Assembly: GCF_026212465.1 (NCBI RefSeq)
Contig: NC_080056.1
Coordinates: 22,592,464-22,656,463, forward strand
DNA: 64,000 nucleotides
Source of the DNA: Amaranthus tricolor
Taxonomy: Eukaryota > Streptophyta > Magnoliopsida > Caryophyllales > Amaranthaceae
Direction: 5' to 3'
Shown here: positions 57,270 through 64,000 of the stretch, piece after piece
Numbering within the stretch: position 1 is the stretch's first letter
How the letters are laid out: the number at the start of each line of letters is the position of its first letter
The notes under the pieces: generated by a model
Database searches by the model: none
What the model was told of the DNA's origin: nothing
What the model saw: only the letters and a program-made list of their open reading frames with translations
Made by a program: the position numbers and the translations under genes

Positions 57270-57595
57270 ATTCCTTGATTTTAAGTGAGCTGCCTTCAAT
57301 GGAAGCTCATAATCTTTAGTTCCCTGCAAAAACAGCTAATGAAAATTGAAAGTCATTAGCAGATTATATGAGACGAGCCCCCACCAGGGAAAAGGCGGAC
57401 GTAGAATTTTAGAGCTCCCACGACAATGCTTTATATCTTTTCGGTGTAAATTCATATTAAGCATAAGAGACATATTAAGCATAAGAGACTTACCAATGGA
57501 AAGAACTCTTCCCAAGAGAAACAAGACACACCAGTTTCCTCTACTTCATTCTTCTGTGCACTAGAGATGTTCTCAAAGCTGACAATGGCTAAGTA
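57270..57595 (-). pseudogene. Captured long-chain acyl-CoA synthetase fragment (two exons)
   Basis: On the minus strand, exon a (57595-57494, 34 codons) lies between a CAATTTCAG acceptor and a GTAAGT donor and encodes YLAIVSFENISSAQKNEVEE then GVSCFSWEEFFPL. A 168-bp intron follows (57493-57324, ending TTTTTGCAG). Exon b starts at 57323 with GTKDYELPLKAAH. Together they match the plant LACS segment I-V-S-F ... SWEEF-x-x-L-G ... D-x-ELP, which lies just before the AMP-binding motif. The AMP motif itself is missing. LACS enzymes activate fatty acids with CoA. The fragment points opposite to the DEK exon. Confidence 0.62.
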
Positions 57596-57610
57596 CTGAA
57601 ATTGAATGCA

Positions 57611-57655
57611 GCTAAGAAAGTTGATGATTTTGCTGGAAATACCTGGCAACATTAT
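57611..57655 (+). pseudogene. Possible GEM-like (GRAM) gene fragment
   Basis: After a GAATGCAG acceptor-like site the plus strand reads AAKKVDDFAGNTWQH, close to the KKAEDLAGNTWQH block of GEM-like GRAM-domain proteins. Only 15 residues match and no donor is seen. The stretch overlaps the presumed intron upstream of the LACS exon. It could be a third captured piece or chance. Confidence 0.25.
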
Positions 57656-57659
57656 GTGA

Positions 57660-58690
57660 TTCTTTCTCCTTTTCTTGATATTTCGTGTTTTGTTAGCAAT
57701 ACCTGCTACATCTTTCCAACTTTACTAAACTAATAAAATTGATTGTGTTGTATTATAATTTTTTAAATTGGCATTTTTAATAGTGAAAATGATTATGATT
57801 GTATGTTCGTGTTGCGGTTAAAAGAAACAAAGTAGTATAACAAGATTCAATTAGTTAGTTTAGTAAAGTTGGGTTATTTAAAATATGATAGAATCAAATT
57901 TTTTATGCAATGTTTCTTGAATAGATGTAGCAGTATTGTTCTTTTATACCCATCTATTTCATGCATATTGTGTTAGACCTTTGGTGCAATCTCTTGTGCA
58001 CTTCATTGTACTTTTATAACCATCTAGCATTGTTGTTGATGATTGTCATTCATTCATCCTGTGCTAATTAATCTGAGCATGTTGCGGGTATTTTATGGAA
58101 GTCGATATTGTTAGACGAATCTAATAAGACTCACATGATTTTGTACTGATTTGATGATAAATATTAATTTGATCGTGTTGGAGTATATCACTTCCCTCAC
58201 ATGAGAGCCTCTTAGGCGACAAGTATGGATGGAGCGCATGTCTTTATATATGGTGCTAATAATTTTAGTTGAAATAAATGGTGGATAAGATTCAACCTTT
58301 AGCTTTTGATACCATATCAAGTGCGTTTATGTTGATAAGTACAACCTCAGAGAATGTTATATAATCTATCAGTAAAGATATTTGGTGAAATAAGTTTTGC
58401 CTGATTATTTTTGGTCCGGCTAATTAGCCAAAAACTTTTATGATGAATTGGTCTTTATTAATGTATCAGGTGTTGGGTCTACTTCATTTGTTTGTTTCAC
58501 TTGGGATTATTGTAGCAATGATAAATTGTTGAAGCAACCTTTTGTAGTTGTGTCAATTATATTTCCATGTTCATTATTTGAAATGTTTTGTACATTTTCA
58601 ATTCTAATGATCCAATCTCACCTATATTCAACACAACCATCTTTCAGATGTTTATGGCATTGTATCATGAAATACGAAAGTATATCTTAG
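57660..58690. other. No recognised gene, Helitron 3' part
   Basis: AT-rich DNA between the gene fragments and the Helitron-like terminus. Frames at 58111-58320 and 58448-58690 have no motifs. Confidence 0.4.
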
Positions 58691-58695
58691 GAGAC

Positions 58696-58725
58696 CAGGT
58701 GCGAAGCACGCAGTCCCACAACTAG
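58696..58725 (+). mobile_element. Helitron-like 3' terminus
   Basis: The sequence CAGGTGCGAAGCACGC can form a GTGC/GCAC hairpin and is followed 12 bases later by CTAG and then T. A short hairpin 10-12 bases before CTRR, with insertion before T, is the known Helitron 3' end. The 5' terminus (TC after A) could not be located, so the element's length is unknown; it would include the DEK and LACS fragments. Confidence 0.55.
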
Positions 58726-58739
58726 TATATTAAAGATTT

Positions 58740-59460
58740 TCTAAAGAATAAAGAAGTATAACATGAACCAGTGCAAGGGTGCAAATACTGCTTTGGTAAG
58801 AATATAGATCAAACTTCATGTAGAGGTATGATGGACTCATTATTATATTGAACTGCTACTTGACCATATATCATGTTTAGTGTTTGGTTATGTGCGAGAT
58901 TTCAATCTACTAAAAATGAACACATATAACTACTGTGAAAAGAGTTTTTAGATATCTACATGGGACTACAAACTCTGGTCTCTAGTATCGTAGTAGTAGC
59001 AATTTTTCCTAGGTCGAAAATTTAATGTAAATTCTGCTGGATATAAAGTTTATAGGAAAACCACGTCTAGATCATGACAATTTCTTGGAACATCCTTAAT
59101 CTCTTGGCATTTTAAGATGTAGAATTCAATAGCCATAGAGGCAAAATACATTGCAACTGGAGCATATTGCTCACAAATATTTTGAATAACAACTTAGAGA
59201 TCTTGGACTCAACAATAATGTGTGATAAAAGTAACGCTATTTGTATTATAAAGAATACATTGCAACGTTCACGTATAAAACAAATTGAGGTACATCATCA
59301 TTTTATACTTGATCATGTTGGAAAAGGTAATGTAGCTCTATCCTTCGTTCTAATGGAACAAGAACTAGCTGATATTTTTACAAAGCCATTTAAACCTTGA
59401 TCGTTTTGCTTATATTCGTATAGAACTTGACATGCTGAATGATGTTGCATGATCATCGAA
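58740..59460 (+). pseudogene. Sirevirus-type copia pol 3' end (RNase H)
   Basis: Broken plus-strand frames match the copia RNase H region: FSVWLCARFQST-like near 58870, SNAICIIKNTLQRSRIKQIE, VHHHFILDHVGKGNVAL, EQELADIFTKPF, then IELDMLNDV. The order and spacing match the minus-strand Sirevirus at 21523-21900. Many stops occur before 59167. It follows directly after the Helitron-like terminus. Confidence 0.78.
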
Positions 59461-59733
59461 AGAGAAATTAAATGATATGCATGTTTGTAGGGAGAGTAGT
59501 TTATGTTAATTTTTATATGAGTTATGCATATGAAGTTTAGGTATGTGTAAAGAAAGGTAAGAAAACAAAGGGACGAAAAACTGTGATGACAACTCAAAAT
59601 TCTCCACACACGTCCAAGAACCTGTTTTTGCAAACCCCTCATCGGCTCTAATCCTTCCAAAATAATGGTTTTGGAATCACACTGCATATGACAACTATGC
59701 ATTATTGATAATCTTGATTATGCGTTCTTCTTT
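59461..59733. other. Spacer downstream of copia pol, no gene
   Basis: About 270 bp between RNase H and the next ORF. No polypurine tract or LTR start is seen, as expected if an extra ORF follows pol. Confidence 0.4.
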
Positions 59734-59961
59734 TTGAACCATTCAAAATTTTTCATCAATTTATCTAATTCAGTCCGACAAATTTGGTTGACCCAGGTAA
59801 CCATACTCATCCCTTTTTTGTTAGATTATTTTTACTCTAATCTTATCTCAAACACTCTTAAAGAAGAGATTGTCTTGAAATCACTTTTTAAGGGCAAAGA
59901 AATTGTAATTTCTAAGGATGTTTTGGGTGAGATTTTTAGTTTTGATTCCACTTGTGATTAA
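59734..59961 (+). pseudogene. Extra ORF fragment downstream of Sirevirus pol
   Basis: The 75-codon frame contains TLKEEIVLKSLFKGKEIVIS and DVLGEIFSFDS, like the plant transposon protein domain seen in the ORF at 20297-21016 (EFNNLMLGEWFNVP). It is short and stops early. Its place after copia RNase H repeats the arrangement at 20297-21523. Confidence 0.5.
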
Positions 59962-62900
59962 CAATGTAAACTCTGTGCATGCTCTTTATCAAGCAGCCTT
60001 ATGTTTTTAACTAAATCATCTTAAAACTTTTCCCCACAAAACAACAAATCCATATTCCTTCTAAACCTTCAGGGAAAAATCCTTCACATGATTGTAGTTT
60101 TTGTGATTATTCCTAGGGGTAGTTCGTAAGAATTAGTAACCGATCATCCAAATCTAGTATCTGGTTTGTGAAACAGTCGTATTATTAGGATTTTTAATTA
60201 GACGTTTTTAGCGCCTAATTTTTCTTATATATTTGTTCGTTACTAATTATTATTTAATTAGTGATGGTAGTAATTTGAAAATTCTCAACAATGATTAAAA
60301 ACTTGTTAATTCGTAACGTGATTATGAATCGTAACAAGTAACGTAAACTTTGGAGGTAAAACTTAAAGTTGAGCAACTACCCATAACAGTTCTAGAAAAT
60401 TTTAATTATTACCCAAGCATATTATATAACCATGATGGGAGTAAATTAAATATTTCACACATATACAAGTGATTTTAAAACATGAAGTACAAGTTACATA
60501 ACTTGTTACATGTACAACAATTTTTACCCAAACCTTAAACTATCTTAGATAAACCTTTCTTACACCATATTAGTTCAAATTGAGGATATAAATCACCTCA
60601 AATCAGCCCCAAAACAGCAGCCCCTAGCTGCCATACTAGCCCTCTTTTAGCCCCAAAACTCACTTGCACACTCCACCAAACTCTCTACCCAAAGTCCTTA
60701 TTGTTCTTACCCAAAAACACCATCATAACAAGCATGAAAACATAATAAATCAAGACATATTGCTGTCCATATTTTCAGCTCCATCAACCTTCTTTCACTC
60801 TTCATTTTACTCCTTATTTCATCCATAAGCATAGTTGAAGTTCAATCTTATAATTCCTAGCAAAAACACCTTCTTTTCTCATCAAATCTTCTTCAAAAGC
60901 CCATCTAAAACTTCTGAAAATTTGTGTTTATAAACTCAAATCTCCCATAAAAATAATCTTCATCTTAAGAGCTTTCCATAGACACCAAACTTGAAGAAAT
61001 CCACCAAGTATAGAGTAAGTTATGTTTATTTCTTTATTCCATTAGTTTTTGTTAAAACTTGTTCATGTAAAACATATTTTTTTACATGAATCTTTCTATA
61101 AACTAAGATCATTATAAAATGAGTATTTTATCTCTGAACTAAGAAAATCATCATTTATAAATCTATAAAAATAGGTCATAATAGAAAGTAAGAAGATGTA
61201 TTTCTACAAACATATAAATTTTGTTACTTAAAGGATTCAAGTAAAATTATAGGACTTAACTAAGTATGTTGCTCAACATAATAAGTATACTCCAAATATG
61301 TTAAAATCATCACAAGTATTAGTCTAACAACTCTAACTAGGAAAAGTTAAGTGCATGTTAGAAATCCAAAATTATTATTGATTTTTGGATGAATGTAATA
61401 TGTTAGTTGAAGAGTTGGAGTTGAGGCTTGAAGGGCAAGGAACCGAAGTTAGAACCACTTCTAAGAACGCGTAGGAGCTTACGGAATAATTATATATGCT
61501 TGGAGTCGAGGTATGTCACATGGGGTGATTTTTAAAGGATTTAAGAACAAGTTGGGAAAGTTTGTGTATAAACTTGTTTTTTAAAAAAAAAAAAAAAACA
61601 TTCCCAAAGAGAAGTTCTTAAATCTTGAAAAATGATGTGAAAATGATAAATTTAAGTATGAAATAATTTAGTACATGTATTATTATTGTGGGCATCATGC
61701 ATGTTGATTTTATAAATTATTGTATGTTTAACGGCATGTTTAACACTACTTTGTAAAAGTTATTGTGATGGAAATGATTATATGAATTTGAAAATATTTG
61801 AAATTCATTTTAAAAGAAATTTCCAATAGCTATATGTTAAGAAAATTTCTTGGATACTTTTTTGTTGAGATTATTCGTTAAATTGATATTTTAATGGATT
61901 TTAAGGTGTTAAGTACTCTTATTATAAAACATGGTATTAGATGAACTCTTCATCATCAAAAATAATTAATAAAAACTTATTATAATGTCTCCAACAAGAT
62001 TTGGCCAGATTATATTTACTTTGGAATTTTTTTTATAATTTTTGAATAATCGTTAAATTGTTTAACGGTAAATTATAAAATGGTAAAATATAAAATAATT
62101 ACCAAACAAAGACATATGGACTTGAAATTTTTATCACATACTCATATGGACAGCAGGTAAAATTGGTAAAAGTTTGGGAAGGTTTCGTTGACATTTAAGG
62201 ACCTTAATAAATTTTACTTTGTTATTAATAGTCGATAAGTTGGAAAACGGTAAAATATAAAATAAATACTAAATGACTTCTATTGGATATGAAAATTTTA
62301 TGAGACACTTATATAAATAGTAGATACATGTTCAAAAGTTTATATGGATTTTCGTGACTATATATGGACTTAAGCAAATTTTATTCGGTTTATCGGTAAA
62401 ATAATGATAATAATTATTAAAAATACCCCACATGATTTTTAATGGTTATTTAAATTTATACCCCTTAAAATAGCTTCTGGAATATCATATAATTTTTATA
62501 ATATTTTATTCGGACTCAAATAATTTTAAACCTATTTTATTCTATTTATCGATAAAATTATGTCTATACAAAATAATAAAACATCATACATGATTTTTAT
62601 AAGTTCAAATGGCCTAATAAATATGTTATATGACTTATAGAACTTTGGTATAATTTTACAAAATAAATTATTAATTATTTACTAATTTATCAAATTAATA
62701 GAAAATGTTTATTTATTAAAAAGTATAATATTGTTAATTAAATTTGGGTAAAAATAGACCTATATAAAAAAATTTATAATTAAATTAATAACCTACTGCC
62801 TGATAGTATAAATTAAGTTTAAATTAGATGGTTTATAAATTTTACGGATTTAAGACACCATTTAAATAACGGTAAATACCCAAATTGTCGAAAATAGTTG

Positions 62901-63946
62901 TAAGATAGTTATAAATTCACATAACCAATTATAATCTGATGGGACAACCTTAAATTCATTTTAAATAAGGTATTATAATGACTTGATTAATTTTGGCCTT
63001 GTTGGAGAATTAATATGTACTTTGTAAATCAATTATCGATTTTACTACCGGCAAAACTATCTCGTATTTAACAAAATAGTGTTTTATGAAATCTTCTGTC
63101 GTAATGATTTTATAGACTTATGAATCATATTCCAGTTGTTTTGAATGAATTTCAAACCCTTTTATGTTATATTTACTTTAACAAGGATTGAAACGAAACA
63201 TTTTAGTGGTTTCCTTAAAAAAAAATCGTATTGAAATTTAATCACTTTTTGTTACGATGCATTCCCATACATGCTAGTGATGCCCCAATATAGTACAAAG
63301 GTTATTTTTAATGATATGATTATGCTAAGCATGTTTTACCCATGTGGGAAATATTAGGATTTGATTTTGCTAAGTTGCAAATAAAGTATGTTTTGCTATG
63401 TGCAAATAAAAGATGTTTATCATATGGAAAAAGTTAATATTTTTTTTTGACTTTCAAATGCTATTAAAATTACAAGATATATATTATGTACAAAAAAATG
63501 TTTTAGCCTAAATGGCGGGTACATATGCCACAACAAATGTGATAAACGGCTCACCAATGCTGAGCACGTATTGTTCACAATACCATTGTGTTACACTTGC
63601 CGGACATGTCGCGGACGGTAGACCAACTACCAAACGAGTCACAGGATGACTCATAGAGTACCCATGTAAACTTATGATATGAATTTGAAATTGATTTGAA
63701 TCCATTGAGATCTTATGATTTATGATGAAAAATGAGAATTTGAAATGACTATAGAGCCATTGAATTGGATTTGAATCATAATACGATTTATCAAATGAAA
63801 AAGTATATTTCAAAATGAATTTACTCCAAAAAAAAGGTTTTAATAACTTGTTTGATGGACACCAATGTGTTTATACTTGGCCTTTTTGCTGATACTATGC
63901 TTTGTATGTTTTTTCCAATGGTTTTGTTTTTAGAGTAAACCCCTAT
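59962..63946 (+). repeat. LTR/leader-like DNA of a gypsy element
   Basis: Nearly 4 kb without a gene. A TATA-like GGATATAAATCACC at 60583 is followed by C-rich DNA (CCCCAAAACAGCAGCCCC), and the block at 63505-63670 (GGCGGGTACATATGCCACAA, GGCTCACCAATGCTGAGC, CAGGATGACTCATAGAGTAC) resembles distal LTR sequence of Tekay-type gypsy elements. No primer binding site was found before 63947 and the LTR start is not set. Confidence 0.35.
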
Positions 63947-64000
63947 GGCACCTCGACGGAGAATGGATATGCGAGCGGAAGATGAACCCGAGTTGGAGTA
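63947..64000 (+). CDS. Possible gypsy gag start, cut by the window edge
   Basis: After TTTTTAGAGTAAACCCCT the frame begins MAPRRRMDMRAEDEPELE. An MAPRRR/MPPRR start is common in plant gypsy Gag proteins. Only 18 codons are in the window, so this is tentative. Confidence 0.4.

Noticed and set aside
57336..57524. Minus-strand 62-codon frame (MFLLGRVLSIGKSLML)
   Set aside because: It overlaps the LACS exon a donor and intron in a different frame and has no motif.

Overview
This window is plant nuclear DNA, most likely from a eudicot, in a gene-poor, repeat-dense block of the kind found near centromeres. No intact ordinary host gene was recognised. Nearly everything that can be named is a transposable element, usually nested in or broken by another. 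Evidence includes tRNA-primed LTR retrotransposons (Ty1/copia and Ty3/gypsy), CACTA elements of the En/Spm type with DUF4218/DUF4216 and Transposase_24 proteins, hAT and Stowaway-like small elements, and a Helitron-like terminus next to spliced fragments of two plant gene families. The species cannot be read from the sequence.

Layout. 1-2585: minus-strand CACTA remnant (element A) with a short array of ~168-bp repeats in an intron. 2590-6260: AT-rich DNA, a possible solo LTR, then a 12-unit array of the same ~168-bp repeat. 6400-7287: 3' end of a decayed copia element with its LTR. 7585-9992: small elements (a long foldback, Stowaway-like MITEs, a hAT-like fragment). 11160-19780: a CACTA-like element (5' end at 11160, transposase pieces at 17930-19780) interrupted by a 720-bp hAT-type element with a perfect 8-bp target duplication and by an internally deleted minus-strand gypsy element (12394-17927). 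20297-27572: minus-strand copia element of Sirevirus type, with an extra ORF downstream of pol and a damaged reverse transcriptase motif. 27685-30165: microsatellites and another Transposase_24 remnant.

31126-44284 is a complete gypsy element of the Tat lineage, about 13.2 kb, with LTRs of ~695 bp, a 5-bp target duplication AATAT, gag-pol with a second archaeal-type RNase H, a large spliced antisense gene with its own TATA box, and repeat-rich 3' DNA. The LTRs differ at about 2% of sites by eye, so it is the youngest large insertion. 44565-54887 is an older copia element whose gag is broken by CACTA element B (44940-51635). Element B carries a Transposase_24 gene and a Ulp1-like cysteine protease gene whose intron contains 11 more ~168-bp repeats. 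54888-58725 looks like part of a Helitron carrying fragments of a DEK-type gene (plus strand) and a long-chain acyl-CoA synthetase gene (minus strand). 58740-59961 is a second Sirevirus 3' end, and 60000-64000 is LTR/leader-like DNA ending at what may be a gag start.

How the parts relate. The ~168-bp repeat links three loci and sits in two different introns of one CACTA element, so the CACTA family is the likely source of the free-standing array. The Tat antisense gene is flanked on both sides by copies of one short motif. The coding regions are mostly broken by stops, frameshifts or deletions. The most intact units are the Tat element, its antisense gene, and the Ulp1 gene of element B.
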